Shown: positions 11,313 to 22,659 of the stretch, in pieces
Numbering within the stretch: position 1 is the first letter of the stretch
How the letters are laid out: each line of letters begins with the position of its first letter
Assembly: GCA_018806985.1 (NCBI GenBank)
Contig: JADANN010000431.1
Span: 310,001 to 374,000 of the forward strand
Reading direction: 5' to 3'
Source of the DNA: Angiostrongylus vasorum
Lineage: Eukaryota; Nematoda; Chromadorea; Rhabditida; Metastrongylidae
Length of the DNA: 64,000 nt
Program-made: the position numbers and the translations under genes
The notes under the pieces: model-generated
What the model was told of the DNA's origin: nothing
The model's database searches: none
The model's input: the letters and a program-made list of their open reading frames with translations, nothing else

Positions 11313-11984
11313 ACGTAAACAAAGAAATAAAATAACACCTCGTGTTTGCTAAACAGAAGCAGAAAGAACTATTTTTTAGTTGTTGAAAAACCAGGGCATT
11401 ATATGTTAATGATATACAACTAGTGAAGATAAACTATAGCGATTAATAAAAGGACATAATCTCACGGAGGATTCGAAGAAAGGCTTCCATGTGTAACCGA
11501 ATCATACCAGCCCAGCGAAAACGTTCGCTTCCTAGATCTGAAATCTGGTTATCCTTACAATTATAGCTATTCTAGAGAAAAATCTCATTAGTTGTCGTTC
11601 AAAACACTCAAATGGCTAGGAATTTCATAAACACCACTAGCAATAACTTTTTCAGACACTTAACGATAGAATGATATAAATCACTCGACCATTTAGAAAA
11701 CAGGTGACTATCAGATCCAGGAAATGATGTGAACTTGGACGAATTTCCTGACTGTAGAAGAAAATGGCAACCAGTCGGCACTGGATTCACTCGCATTAAA
11801 ATGATTTAGAACTTTGAAGAGTACGGCTGTCAAATAAGAGGAGGTGAATTCCTTGCTAACTCAGCAGATACTTGATTGGTTATCGGAATACGTTCCCTTT
11901 TTTTTTCATAAGCTCCTATTTCAGGATACGTGCAAAGTCGAGAGTACGGCCATCATTCGAGTCATCGCTTTAATTATCGATAAC

Positions 11985-12215
11985 GCTCCTTTCTCGCTGA
12001 ATTATAAAGGATCAAAGATAAAATTTTCCGCGTTGACCAATCTTCGAGGAATATCGCCAATGACTTCCTGTGGCCTACCGATCTATCAAATTAGTGTTCT
12101 TTATTTTTCCAAAGAAGTCTAGTATATTAATTTGTCGACCTCGGAGCGATAGGAGGCTTGCTGTGCTCAAGGCGTGGCATCGAACGAACGACTACCACTT
12201 CATTGCCTCTAACCA
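11985..12215 (-). mobile_element. SINE-C copy
   Basis: The minus-strand head (GGTTAGAGGCAATGAAGTGG and GTTCGATGCCACGCC) is followed by the core GAGGTCGACAAAT and the tail pieces GATCGGTAGGCCAC and GATTGGTCAACGC. Confidence 0.55.
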
Positions 12216-12289
12216 TCGTGTCTAAACATTTCAGTCCCATAGAACAACTTAATCCTATCCTTCGTATATTCTTCTATATTGCTTCTTCA

Positions 12290-12480
12290 TCTAATTACAG
12301 GATCCCACATTACATAATGATCCCAGCACTTCCGGCATTCGATTCTTTTCCTCGCATCCATATTCCATGAAGGTCTTAGTATTTTGCGCCTCTGTTCGGC
12401 TGCTACTTGTCTTCTGATTGCCATTCTCGCTGCTGGAGTCGATTCTCCAAAAATTCTGTGATAGCCGTGCCAGATCATTC
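12290..12480 (-). mobile_element. SINE-D body fragment
   Basis: The plus strand reads CATTCGATTCTTTTCCTCGC and CCATGAAGGTCT, matching the body of the copies at 44560-44700 and 33140-33250. A 96-codon minus frame across it looks like a by-product of the repeat. Confidence 0.45.
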
Positions 12481-12845
12481 TCAGATCTTTAACACACGCA
12501 TTCGCCAGCCTTTGCACATTGAAGATGCACTTTGTAAAGCAATATTTTACTTCTTTACTGTTTGGTGCTGAGAACAATTAAGCGTATTCTTCCATGGTGA
12601 TGGAATTTTTCACTCGAATTCATTTGCCATAAAACCTTCTCTTCAGACAAAGTAGTGGCTGGGGATCGCCAACGACACTGATGTACATATTGCTTGAAAC
12701 ACGAGGAAGAACTCCGACCTACCAAGAGCAGCTGCTCTGCGAACGTTGAAAACTTGCCCAAATCATATCACCTCCTGGATTGAAGAACAGCCTAATAGAC
12801 TTAAATAAATCTTGATCATAAGCGCTTATGTGCTAAAAAATTCAC

Positions 12846-13361
12846 CAATGTCTGCGATTAACCCCCACGTGGCGCTCATGAACATCGGTTTAATGCCGTC
12901 ATATTGTGTGTCGACTGTATAAAGTCGAAGGGGAATATAACGCGGACGAGTTACCATTAGACAGGATTCAGTAACGAAAACATCTCGAGTAGAAAACGGC
13001 TCATTGCAAGCATAGCATATTGCAGCCGCAAGTGCATTGCTTGTACCACCCGGAATGTGGCAGATGGGAAATTTAAGCGCTCTGTCGCGGTCTTTTCTCA
13101 TTAGCAGTCCACAAATTGCCTCTGCCACCAATCCATCACCACTGTTCACTAAAATCGCATCGTAAAGATCAATATCCAATTCCTGCATAATCTTCGTGGC
13201 ATGCTTAGTATACTCAGTATTAATAACATCGACTTGAATTCCTGCAGCTCGCATCACATGTGCACCATACTTCGACCATAAACTTTTCGCACGTTGCTGT
13301 CCACTGAACGGGTTGATCAATAGAAGCACACGATTGGTTGGTACTTTTTGTAGCAGATGAG
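12846..13361 (-). CDS. sphk-1: Sphingosine kinase, catalytic exon
   Basis: A 516-base exon (acceptor AAATTTTAG at its 5' side, donor CATTG/GTGAAT at its 3' side) encodes the first half of a sphingosine/diacylglycerol kinase catalytic domain. It shows VLLLINPFSGQQRAKSLW (phosphate-binding start), ILVNSGDGLVAEAICGLL (the SGDG nucleotide site), HIPGGTSNALAAAICY and MFMSATWGLIADI, in the order known for SPHK. The enzyme phosphorylates sphingosine to sphingosine-1-phosphate, usually cytosolic or membrane-associated. The C-terminal half (after WGLIADI) should lie on further exons at lower coordinates; I could not find it. Ceramide kinase is a weaker alternative. Confidence 0.85.
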
Positions 13362-13435
13362 CTAAAATTTGTCCATATTCACAATTTTCCCGTTGTCTCG
13401 CAAAAGAAGCTATCTGGCCGTCACATGTTATTTTT

Positions 13436-13560
13436 TAGCGCGGTGGTGAGAGAGAACTCCTCGTAATACGCACGGGGTCGTGGTTCGATAGATAATGCGC
13501 CTCACATTAGGCTATATCGTTGTCCTTCTAGGGACCAGCAAATTTGTACCCGACTAGAAT
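13436..13560 (+). mobile_element. SINE-C fragment in sphingosine kinase intron
   Basis: Head GCGGTGGTGAGAGAGAAC with box-B-like GTGGTTCGATAG, then a GACCAGCAAATTTGTACC core. It sits in the intron between the two kinase exons, opposite to gene orientation. Confidence 0.55.
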
Positions 13561-13979
13561 ATAAGATAAGAAACGCTGAATTAATACACGTTGGGTATCT
13601 GCAAATCACCTTGTAGTCTGAACATGGATTCAAGCATCTTTACATGTTACGAATAGAAATGAATGCATGACGCATCTCCAAAGGAGCAGGGCGCTTGTTT
13701 ACACTTTTCAGATTCTGAATACATCGATCATTTATTTCAGCTTCTGCGTTTTAAGTTCACTAAGAAACAAACACCAAGTCTTCAGTATATTATCGATGTA
13801 CCTTTATTTTTTAATCGCAGACCTTCCTAAATGGAAAAAGCCTAACGAGTAACTCTACTATCAGTAACCGACTAAGACCAATAAGCAATCGGTACTCATG
13901 TTTTCCATGCTCTATATCCCATTTTGAAATACCTGTTTTCGAATTACTAAAATCACAAGCGGAGAAATTTTTCACGCAC

Positions 13980-14193
13980 GAGCCAATTTCCTTCTAATTC
14001 TGCCACTGAGTTTCTGACAGAATCGTAGCCCATCGTCTTTGGAAGATAACAGAACGCGAAGCTGCTGATAAGCTCGTCGATTTTTAACGAATGGAAAGTT
14101 CTCGATAATCACACTACTTGTCGATGGGTCGTCTCCTAAAGATAAACAGTTGACATCTCCAATATACGATTTTGTCAACGCTTTCAAAGTCGC
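13980..14193 (-). CDS. sphk-1: Sphingosine kinase, upstream exon
   Basis: An exon with acceptor CTCTTGATAG before 14193 and donor GCTC/GTGCGT at 13980. Its frame reads KSYIGDVNCLSLGDD, IIENFPFVKNRRAYQQLRVL and LRFCQKLSGRIRRKL. This is the PH-like region that precedes the catalytic domain in sphingosine kinases (a conserved D.IG start, then a yP.vK..RaR..L pattern). It ends in phase 1, and joining to the exon at 13361 keeps the frame (codon C+CT). Exons with the start codon should lie above 14193. The first Met in this exon's open frame is not a real start. Confidence 0.7.
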
Positions 14194-14554
14194 CTATCAA
14201 GAGAAAAACAGGATACCACATTCAAGCCGACACCCAACCACATCGTCGATCCAGATTCTTGAGGTTTCATTGACCAAAATTTCTGTTTCTGTTAAGGACA
14301 TATTAATTAAACGTCTGCAAATATGAAAGCATATACTGCATGAATAAGCTATAAACATGAACTTTTCGACGTTTTTAATGGACCCTTGAAGAAAAGGAAC
14401 GAATTGTGAACTATAGAAAATGAGCTTCTACGATACTCTGAAAGGTGAGTAGTTACATTTGGTGGACAGACAACAAATTTTAAAGGTCAGAATACTGTTG
14501 GGGCTCATAGAGAAAGAGAGAGAGAACAATAATTCAGCTGCAATTTTTTTTTGT

Positions 14555-14795
14555 ATTCATAGGCTTATACGAGGTTGACGAAACTAGTACCAGGAAGCAC
14601 CACCGTCCTGATACCAAACCAGTCGCATGGTAGAAAATCTCTCTCTGATCCGCAAGGACAGCGACTGCCTGAGGTGGTGACGATCTTAGGTCAAGGAAAC
14701 CACAGTAGCTAAAAACACTAAAATTCCGAAAAAAATGGAAATTATGGTGGGGCCTGCACAACCAGTGAAGATGGATCATCCAAGAATATGATGCT
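14555..14795 (+). repeat. Repeat E copy
   Basis: Contains ACCACCGTCCTGATACCAAA, CTCTCTCTGATCCGCAAGG, and the tail CCTGCACAACCAGTGAAGATG then ATCATCCAAG. It matches the copies at 60175-60535 and 61300-61690, but the first part is missing. Confidence 0.7.
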
Positions 14796-14829
14796 ATAGT
14801 AAAAACTGTTTGTTGTCGAAGCAGCACGA

Positions 14830-15950
14830 TTCAAGTAGGAAGTCGATAGAAGTTATTCTTTGCCCAAAGATCGTAGCCAATTCGAATCAAATCGAATGGA
14901 GTGCAACATTTCATGAATGAAGTAATCTCGTGGACACAACCCTTTCTAAAAAAATAACAAAATTTACAAATAGAGGTTTCTGTTTCGTACTGACATTCCG
15001 GTATCATAACAGTACCAGATACAGCAAAGGCATGAAAACGCTGACATCTCTTTTTACGACAGAGAAAAACCAAATAGTTTAAGCTGAAGGCCTATCATTC
15101 TATGTCGTTAAAAATATAGGTGAATTTCATTTACAAATTTGGTGAAAGGGTTATCTCTATAAAAAGAAGAAAAAAAAAGAATAACGCAAAAGTCATACTC
15201 CCAAAAAGAAAAGGAAAGATAATTCTTGTGGCAGCGGTTGCTGAAACGAGAAAAGAGGCACCGTCAACATTTCTTGACAGGACCCTCACTATACGGATAA
15301 TATGCGCTTCACCTTTCTGTCTGTTAATATTTTTTTGGTTATTAGTTTCTTGAAGGCAATAATATGGAACTCACTCCAGGTCATAATATGGAATAAATGA
15401 CTCACAGCCTCAACGAAAGGATGAAAATCAGTAGGAATGTTCTAGTGGTACAGTCAGAACACGATCTACTCCACAGGGTGTCGTGAAGGAGTTTGTTCCT
15501 TTAGCGATGCCATCCGTCGCTCATTATGGATAGAACAGAAGCTAGTGGTCCGTTAAATTTTCCTATCAAAATTTCCTTTTTTACCTATTTTTTCTCTTTC
15601 CTAATAAATTTTTCCCTATTAACCCGAGATAGCCGTGCCAGGAGGTCGTGAGCTTTTTGATAGAGGTAAATCGTCTGCGCCCTGATCACCTACAATATCC
15701 ATTTCCACGCCCAACTTGTACATCTGATTCCACATATCTATTTTGCATCGCTATTCCATCTTACATTCCACGTAGGGTTTTGTACTATTATCGCTACCTT
15801 AACATGTTTGTGTCTGACATTGGGCGTTGATCAATCCCTTACGGATTCAACGTGCATCTGAGTTCATCAAGAACGTAGTACTTATTGATTGCACATTTGG
15901 CCTATACAATTGTTTGCGGAGGCTTACCGATGTATCGAACTTGTATCTTT
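14830..15950. other. No recognisable feature
   Basis: Open frames of 80 and 77 codons occur (minus 14831-15073, plus 15120-15353) but show no known domain. Near 15630 a short piece (GATAGCCGTGCCAG) also occurs in the repeat fragment at 12460. Confidence 0.35.
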
Positions 15951-15954
15951 AACC

Positions 15955-16085
15955 AGCAGAGGAGTATGGTGTTAATTTGTTGACCCAAGAACGGTTAGCT
16001 AAGCGCAGGATCGAATTAACGACCTCATGTGTATTCCTGGCCCACCTGTAATCACCACGCTACACGTGCTAGTGGAAACTATTGT
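15955..16085 (-). mobile_element. tRNA-like SINE head
   Basis: The minus strand reads GTGTAGCGTGGTGATTACAG (box A like) and GTTAATTCGATCCTGCGC (box B like), followed by weak core. Only the head is clear. Confidence 0.45.
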
Positions 16086-16590
16086 AGGAACTATAATGGG
16101 ATGGGAACTATAATGTATAAAGAAGTACGAAAAGACAAAAACTATGATTGAAGGAATTACTTCCAGGAAGGATGGAAGGCAGAAAGTAGAAGGAAAAATA
16201 CTGTCTGTGTCCCTCTTCTATCTTGTAACCTAGAATGAAAGTAAAGAAAAACGATGAAAGTAAATGAGGATAGTGGAAATGACCAAATGGTATTGAGAGA
16301 AATAAGAACTGTTTAGAGCTGAATTAACAGAAGCAATGTGCACGTGAATGATAGAATAGAAAGAAAAAATAGGAAAGAGAGCGAAAGAATGCTAAGGACA
16401 CTGCTTGTAACTGAGCTAGTTAGGCACGTCGATCTTAAACAGTAACACACAAGGAATCTTCAACATCAGTTTTGGTAGAAAACAAACATTGGAAATGAAT
16501 AGGTTCACCAAATTGCAGCATATCCCTCTAATATCCTCTTTTTTTGCATGACTCGACACCCCTTTTTTTGCATGACTCGACAACACATAT
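16086..16590. other. Purine-rich spacer with a short tandem duplication
   Basis: 16100-16400 is rich in GAAAG and AGGAAA runs with no gene. At 16538-16581 a 21-22 base unit (CTTTTTTTGCATGACTCGAC) is repeated twice in tandem. Confidence 0.5.
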
Positions 16591-16599
16591 CATATTGTA

Positions 16600-16935
16600 A
16601 GGATTTCAGCTTTTCTCTGATTTGATTCGTTTCCTTGCATCCATCATCTCTTCGAAGTCTCTCCCGTCGTCGCGAATGCTGCTTGGTGATTTCCATCTCC
16701 CTTATGAATTAATGAATACCAGTTCAAAGGATTCTCTCTGGAATCCTGGATAGCCTTTCTACGGCATTCCCTAAGTGGATCAGAGGAAATAAAATTGTCT
16801 CAGACAAGTCTGGTACCAATTTCCCTACCTCGGAGGGATGAGAAGCTTGGTGAGCTCAGATCGGAGTGGATTCGAACTTGCACCGTTCCCGTGATGATCA
16901 ACTTCACGGCCACTGTGCTACCCATCCCATATGCA
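16600..16935 (-). mobile_element. SINE-D copy
   Basis: Minus-strand head at 16850-16935: GGGTAGCACAGTGGCCGTG (box A) and GCAAGTTCGAATCCACTCC (box B, very close to a tRNA box B). Then the shared core with GGTACCAGACTTGTCTGAG, and body to about 16600. A related body segment lies at 17040-17240 on the plus strand. Confidence 0.75.
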
Positions 16936-17039
16936 TTGGGTTATATGCTAACGAGCAAAAACATTGATATTACGTCAAATTTGGTGAGGTGGTTAACGAT
17001 GCCATGCAATGCACATGTAGTCATTGGTACGATCACGCG

Positions 17040-17245
17040 CACCTCAGGTTCACTAACCCTTCCGGTGGCGGCAAATTGGTACCAGACTCGACTCCGTGGG
17101 TGGAAGTACTCACGTGATACAATAGTAGGCCACTGCAAGTTATTCTACAAGGCCAGATATGCATTAAACCATCCTACCATACTGAATAGAGTCGAATGCA
17201 TACGCATCCCTACGGTACTGACCAACGCTGTGTGTTGTAAACGTC
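17040..17245 (+). mobile_element. SINE core and tail fragment
   Basis: Reads GGCGGCAAATTGGTACCAGA, then GTAGGCCACTGC, CCAGATATGCATT and ACTGACCAACGC. This is the core-to-tail part of the C/D superfamily without a clear head. Confidence 0.55.
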
Positions 17246-17428
17246 TATTCTTAACCAATCATAATCTTTAACTGTTTCTACAAATTTGGCTTTGGTCTCT
17301 TGTGAGTTATACTTGACTCACTTATGTTAGTGGTGTACATACGATTGACAAGTGGGTCACAGAGACAGTGGGGAAGCAATGGCTCATTGTTTCCAGTTCG
17401 AGACTCAAGAAACAAAATATAGAGCAAA

Positions 17429-17690
17429 GTATAACTTCAATGATGCTGAGATATTTGCAAACTCCGGACCGCAGGTGTCTGCGGTGGGGAACGAACGCGC
17501 TATTGTCCTTTCCGGGGAGTAACGCGTTCACCACCACACCATGCTGGTCCTTCGTTTCGCCTGTCTCTCAGCTAGTTCTATCGATCTTTTGCAAATATCT
17601 CAGCATCAGTGAAGTTATATTTCGAAAAAATACCCTGCCGTTAAAAAGAATAGGCAGTAAATAAAAAAGGTTAAGATACAGCAAAGTGTC
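17429..17690 (+). repeat. Repeat A copy 3 with terminal inverted repeats
   Basis: Starts TATAACTTCAATGATGCTGA (17430 on). The inverted match TTTGCAAATATCTCAGCATC then AGTGAAGTTATA lies at 17588-17620, giving inverted repeats of about 32 bases around the tRNA-like module. An outer block CCTGCCGTTAAAAAGAATAG follows, as in other copies. Confidence 0.75.
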
Positions 17691-18058
17691 GAATAAAAAA
17701 AAGAAATAAGGTAGGATGACTTGGGCATCATCTCCTAGTTTAAAACACAGCATGATTTCCCAACAGTCTGACAAGAAGCTGGATCATTTTTATTATTTAC
17801 GGTGACAAACTTTCAAGATGAGGCTCTTCCAGATCCTGAAGAACAATCCCTATGTAAGAATTGATCCTAGAACCAGAAATAAAGTGAGTTCCATAAAGGG
17901 ATCGTAAACTCGGATTCATAAATGCCCGTAGAATTCAAACGATGGTAGGCATTACTGGCGGGTAGTTGATTGCCCAATTTTTGATAAGAAGTGTCAGGCT
18001 CGGCGTGTCTTTTTCTTCGGGCGTTGCAAACGACTCTGGAACAGAAGTCTAACTGGGA

Positions 18059-18276
18059 ATGGCAATGTTCTTTCGAACAATCGAGAAATCTGGAAACGAT
18101 CTTCCAAAAAGAGAATTCCTTATTCAACCTAGAAATCGATCACAACCATCACCACTCGTTTCTGGTGCTTGGGATCACCAAGGTCAAAGTAGCGACTGTT
18201 TCAAGAACATAACAGAAGATTTTGGCAGACATTTTGGAACAGAAGGCTTCAAAAATGACTGGAACCTGATTGTAAT
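18059..18276 (+). CDS. Unidentified candidate exon
   Basis: A 73-codon open frame ending at a good donor (GTAAT/GTGAGTAT at 18276). It reads KREFLIQPRNRSQPSPLV, then DHQGQSSDCFKNITEDFG and HFGTEGFKNDWNLIV. There is one potential N-glycosylation site (NIT). I recognise no family and cannot place an acceptor with confidence. Confidence 0.3.
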
Positions 18277-18593
18277 GTGAGTATACGGTACTGCTGTTGT
18301 TAAAACGACGAACGATTGGTAAATTACTGAATAAAAAAATGCACAAAAAAAGTTTTAAAGAATCCATACATACAAAAGACCATAAGAAGCACGATTAAGG
18401 CGTATAAGCAGCAAGAATTTTAAAAACACATGAGATGAGGAAAACTAGTAATTGTATTGCCCGAACACCAACACCTTTGGTGAGGTACGAGTTGATATCG
18501 ATTGGACGATTGCGCTCCAAGAACAATTCGCGCGCGTACATGTGGTTGCCAAAAATCGATAATCGCAAACTCTGCAGTGCTGCCTGTATGATG

Positions 18594-18895
18594 GGGGCTC
18601 GTGCAGTGCGGGGTTAGAGGTGGCCTGCAGTACACACGGGCTCGATCCCGCACCCAGGCCTACCAAGCCCCCCCTCCCCCCAGTCCCTCGGGATAGGCAA
18701 ATTGGCACCAGGCTTGTCTGGAATGATAACATCACTAACTTGACAAGCAGGTATGTCACCGCAAGTATTGTATGGGCTAATGCATTCGATCATCTACAAC
18801 AGTGCTCAATGAAGCCGAATGTATATCGCATCCCCTCAGTGATTGATCAAACCCCAGAGCTTTATCCTTTTTATCCTATGTTTATGACAGAATAG
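18594..18895 (+). mobile_element. SINE-C copy
   Basis: Head GGGGCTCGTGCAGTGCGGGG with GGGCTCGATCCCGCACC as box B, then a C-rich spacer, the core GGCAAATTGGCACCAGGCTT, and the tail TTGATCAAACCCCAGAGCTT. It is near full length. Confidence 0.75.
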
Positions 18896-19375
18896 AATAT
18901 GGGTACATAGTTTTACATAAGAATTTATATGGTAAGTACGTCATTTGCAGTTATTCCAAGAACATGTAGATAATCGATCAGTAAATATTTCAAATCGAAA
19001 AGGAACTGATGTCACTCAGAATGCAGTTTTAATCCAGAATCGTCGAGCTTCTCGAGGCCGTACCTATGAAATCTTCATTCATGACGGTTGTATAACTAAA
19101 TTCTAACGCTTTTCTTTATCCAAAAGTCCATGACCAGAACCAACTTTTTGTATGAGCGCACTCTTAACAAAACATAGAAGATGCTGGTTGCTCGCTGGCC
19201 ATTGCCCTGACCAAGGATTGTTTCCATGAGACTTCCGCACAGAAATGCCCCTAGCCGTTTAAGGACGCTCCTGTTCTCAATATTATGGAAGTATCGTTGT
19301 AAATCGTCTTTCATTAAAACTCGGTATAAATGGTTAATGTACCTTGTTTCATTAATAAGATAACACATGGTTGTT

Positions 19376-19545
19376 GCCAAATATTTATTCGGCTAACGAT
19401 TCGATCTCTTCGTCTTCTTTGTGGGCGACTAACCGACTTCAGACTTCGTTTCGCCTCTGATCATCGGCTCTGTGGAAGACGAAGAGGTTGGAACGTTAAG
19501 CGAATAAATATTTTGTAGTAACCTCGTGTTAGCTTATCGATGGAA
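19376..19545 (+). mobile_element. Class 2 PLE-type ends, inverted pair
   Basis: Two copies of the class 2 end face each other: TTATTCGGCTAACGATTCGA (19390 on, minus sense) and GGAACGTTAAGCGAATAAAT (19482 on, plus sense), closed by CAACCTCGTG-like AACCTCGTGTTAGC. The hammerhead cores are decayed on both sides. Confidence 0.5.
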
Positions 19546-19864
19546 CGAAATACACTATGAAGGTAATTCTGACGTTACGTTGGAAATAGAGGTAATCCTG
19601 TAATGGCAAGCAAGGAATCCGACAACACCGATTCGTCAGCAGTGTATTCAAGGCACTAAATCACTTAATTGATTGCACGACTCCACACCATACATTGTAG
19701 GAATTCCAGCACGTATTTCATTCGCTTTGGTGTTTCAATGGCGAATTTACTCGTTTGGGATGAGAAAGGCATACGTGAAAAGATCTAGATTAAAGTTTTT
19801 TGGCCGTGATCAAACCCTAAGAGATGCGCCATGCCGTCGACTTCTGACTTGCGGTGGTCCACTG

Positions 19865-20005
19865 TTGTATCAAGTCCGTGCTGCTATCCTCCCAGACAAC
19901 TCTGGTACCAATTAAGCAACCTCGGACGAATGGATGCTAGGTGAGCCTTGGACGTGTGATCGACCACGTATGTATTGCAAGGCACCTCTAACCACAGCCC
20001 TTCAT
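19865..20005 (-). mobile_element. SINE-C copy, truncated
   Basis: Minus-strand head (GGTTAGAGGTGCCTTGCAAT and GTGGTCGATCACACG) and core TTGGTACCAGAGTTGTCTGG. It stops close to the PLE fragment that starts near 20085. Confidence 0.6.
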
Positions 20006-20084
20006 GTTTCCTGCCTTTGTAGGAAAGGAAAACTTGCGTTCGCTCATTATTTTCACTCCTATGCACTGAACTCAACGCATATCG

Positions 20085-20500
20085 CCCTCGGAGTCCCGGA
20101 ACTTGGCGCGGCAAGTAGCCGTTTCTAATGGCTACGAAACTGTAGCTCGGGGGTAGGTGTAGAGGAAACCACAGGCTCCCAAACGACAACTCTAGCGATA
20201 ATACGGTCCCGTTTATCCTGCCCTTTGCTTCAAATGAAATAAGTGCAGCAATAAGACGTTGCTTAAGAAGAGCCGGTCTAGAGAATTCAGTAACCGTTAT
20301 TGAAATCCCACCAAGTACTCCAAGATGAGAGCTACTTCGTAACCGCCTGTATGACCGTCTATGTGCAACGCAAAATTGCATAATTTCCCTAACAGTTTAT
20401 CTGACCTCTTGTAAAGCGTGCGGGGACGAATACATTGGCGAAAAGGGTGGACCACTCTGCGTCCGTATAAAAGACCACCTAGTCGGTAAACTAAGACTGC
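20085..20500 (+). mobile_element. PLE fragment (linker and GIY-YIG start)
   Basis: Reading across frames gives SRNLARQVAVSNGYETVA, a SAAIRRCLRRAGLENS-type block and an EYIGEKGGPLCVRIKDHL segment. These match 10440-10850 of the PLE at 9410-11370. There are several stops and both ends are truncated; no terminal segment is attached. Confidence 0.75.
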
Positions 20501-21031
20501 CACATCACGCCATTCGCCTTATAACCAGTTGAATCGAGAGGATTTTTTGCAGGAATTCTGCTGAAGAGACGCCTCCACATTATATCTGGACCTAAAAAGG
20601 CTTCCAAGTATGACAGCTGCCTCCTGTTCAAATATCTTAGCTTTCGGTGGCTAGCAGAAGGCGCTATATAGCATCCATTCCTCCAAAGTCGTCTTTCGCA
20701 TGAGAATGAAAAGAGGAGGAAGCGTAATGTGGACCAAACGGCCATCGACGAGGGACCATCCCAATAATTTAGTGTGCTGAGTCCTGTTAAAGGATTCTAT
20801 GTTGCTAAGAATTTCAAACTGTACAATATTACACGAATGCCGACCATCTAATATAAGGGAATGTAATTCCTTGAAAAACACTATTTATTGTTTGGCGAAA
20901 AAAATTACTGACAAAAAGTGTAAAGCTGGAATGTACGTAATTTATTTTGCTTTTGCATTCAATGTTTACAATTTTATTGGCTGGTTTACTAACTCGTGAT
21001 TTGCGAAAGTAATCTAAAGAATATTCTACGA

Positions 21032-21225
21032 TGGGGCTCGTGTGGCGAAGTAGTTAGAGGTGCTCTGCATTACACACGTACTCTCTAGTTCGACCCCACA
21101 CCTCCGACAAAGAAAATTCTCCCTCATTCGGGGGAGTCAGCAAACTGGAAGCAGACTTGTCTTGGAGGACAGAAATACTCATTTGAGACGGCGATAGGTC
21201 TCCGCAAGTAATTGTGTAGATAAAA
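21032..21225 (+). mobile_element. SINE-C copy
   Basis: Head GGGGCTCGTGTGGCGAAGTA, TTAGAGG and box B CTAGTTCGACCCC, then CAAACTGGAAGCAGACTTGT and GATAGGTCTCCGC. It is truncated before the tail, where repeat E begins. Confidence 0.75.
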
Positions 21226-21236
21226 TGTGCAACCAA

Positions 21237-21640
21237 CTTGGACACTTGGACACTTGGACACTTGGATGGGTCGTCTTCAATGGTTTTGCGGGCCCCGCAT
21301 AATGTGCATTCTCCGGAGATTTGCCGGTTTAGCGATTGTGGTTTCCTGGAGTCCCGAGGACAGCCTGGCCAAAGTCCGTCCCAGATCGTCATCACCACAG
21401 GACGTCGCAGCTCTTGTGAATCGTAGGGAGATTTGCCACCATGCAACTAGTTTGATACCAGGACGGTGGTGGATCCTGGTATTGGTTTCCTCTTAGCTAT
21501 GTTTCCTGGTGGAAACGGCGGACTCCTTCCCAGCTCGAGAGAATCTGCACAATGGATGAATCCCCCTGCTGTAGATCGCAGCCCGACACCCAGGAGCACC
21601 TCCCAGCCAAGATGAGGCAGTAAACGGTTGGGAGCATGCA
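21237..21640 (-). repeat. Repeat E copy with tandem 3' tail
   Basis: Minus orientation. Its 3' end (at 21237-21262) is a tandem run of the octamer CCAAGTGT. The body has the CTGATACC/CAGGACGG block and the 5' part with GGTGTCGGGCTGCGATCTAC read on the complement. It is the longest minus-strand copy. Confidence 0.75.
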
Positions 21641-22396
21641 TTTAACTAGGAACAGAATCGAATTCATTCTACAGGAATGGGTCAACGCTGAACAATTGAA
21701 CCTTTATCCTTTCAATGGCTGTCTATGTGCGGATTTTTTTTGTGAAGATCGACTTTTCTTTAACCTCGACATAACACCGTGACCAGCAACTAACATTTTC
21801 ATTGATGACTAAGATACCACGAGGTTGTTATGAATCATCGTCTAGTCACCACGAAATCATCTCAGTCATACAAGAAAATATTGATTATTCATGTCGAGGC
21901 CAAAAGAAAGTCGGATTTTGAAAATTTCAAAAGAAGGTCGGACTGAGAAAGCTTAGAAATATCTAGCTCATGAATAAGGAAGACAATACGTAGAGAATAC
22001 GTATGATAATACATTTTATTACACTAGATCAACTCCAACTCTGTTTTCGGATAGATCCAAATAAGAAGTAAAAGAAGAGCTGTGGAAACAACGACATAAG
22101 GAACGAAACATATCAGGAAACCATAATTTTCCATAGTCCATGAGAAGGTAGCGGTGCTGAAATTTACAAAATCGGTTGCAATAAATAATCTCCATATTGT
22201 AAAAGATCAGGAATAACTGAGAAGTAAGTTTTACCTTATGGTCGCTAGTATCCACATTACACAACGACCTCTGCTGGCAAATGTCATTTGTTCGTTTGAA
22301 GAAGCAAACTGCTCTGGAAAATCCTAACACTATGCAGGAGATCTCGATTTCTCCATAACCTAATCAACTATTGAATTTCGACTTTTTATACTATTA

Positions 22397-22640
22397 CACT
22401 ACGAGTGTCTGTGGTGGGAAACGAACGCACCATTACCCTTTCCAGGGGGCAAATGCGTTCACCACCAAACCATGCGGGTGCTTCTTTTCGCCTGTCTCTC
22501 AGCTAGTTCCATCGATCACTGCCATCAACAATCACCCGTCACCGGCGTTGATCTGGGGAGCTCAAATCGCCAATGAATCCAGTTAAGCTGGGCTTATGGT
22601 TATAATCAAATCTTAACCTTTTACTTACTGGCTATTATTT
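22397..22640 (+). repeat. Repeat A copy 4
   Basis: GTGGGAAACGAACGCACC, then GCGTTCACCACCAAACCATG, the CTCAGCTAGTTCCATCGATC block, the CACCCGTCACCGGCGTTGAT core, and CTTAACCTTTTACTTACTGG at the end. The first TIR is missing. Confidence 0.7.
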
Positions 22641-22659
22641 TTTAATAGCAAGGTAAAAG

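Larger units (their letters stand above)
9410..11370 (+). mobile_element. Penelope-like element with inverted ends
   Basis: The most complete PLE here. A plus-strand, 5'-truncated copy runs from about 9767 (RT) through a linker to a GIY-YIG endonuclease and the 3' terminal segment (11005-11370). A minus-strand copy of that same terminal segment lies at 9410-9765, so the element is bounded by inverted repeats of about 360 bases. Each end holds a hammerhead-like core. PLEs are retroelements that pair RT with a GIY-YIG nuclease, and hammerhead ribozymes are known from their terminal repeats. The ORF is broken, so this copy is not autonomous. Confidence 0.85.

Noticed and set aside
12287..12577. 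A 96-codon minus frame as the missing part of the sphingosine kinase
   Set aside because: No kinase motif; the sequence matches the body of the SINE-D repeat.
16795..16935. A functional tRNA gene in the repeat head (box B GTTCGAATCC)
   Set aside because: No cloverleaf with an acceptor stem can be closed around the boxes; the same head recurs in several dispersed, diverged copies.
16795..17271. A 158-codon plus frame as a gene
   Set aside because: It runs across SINE-D and SINE core fragments and has no domain.
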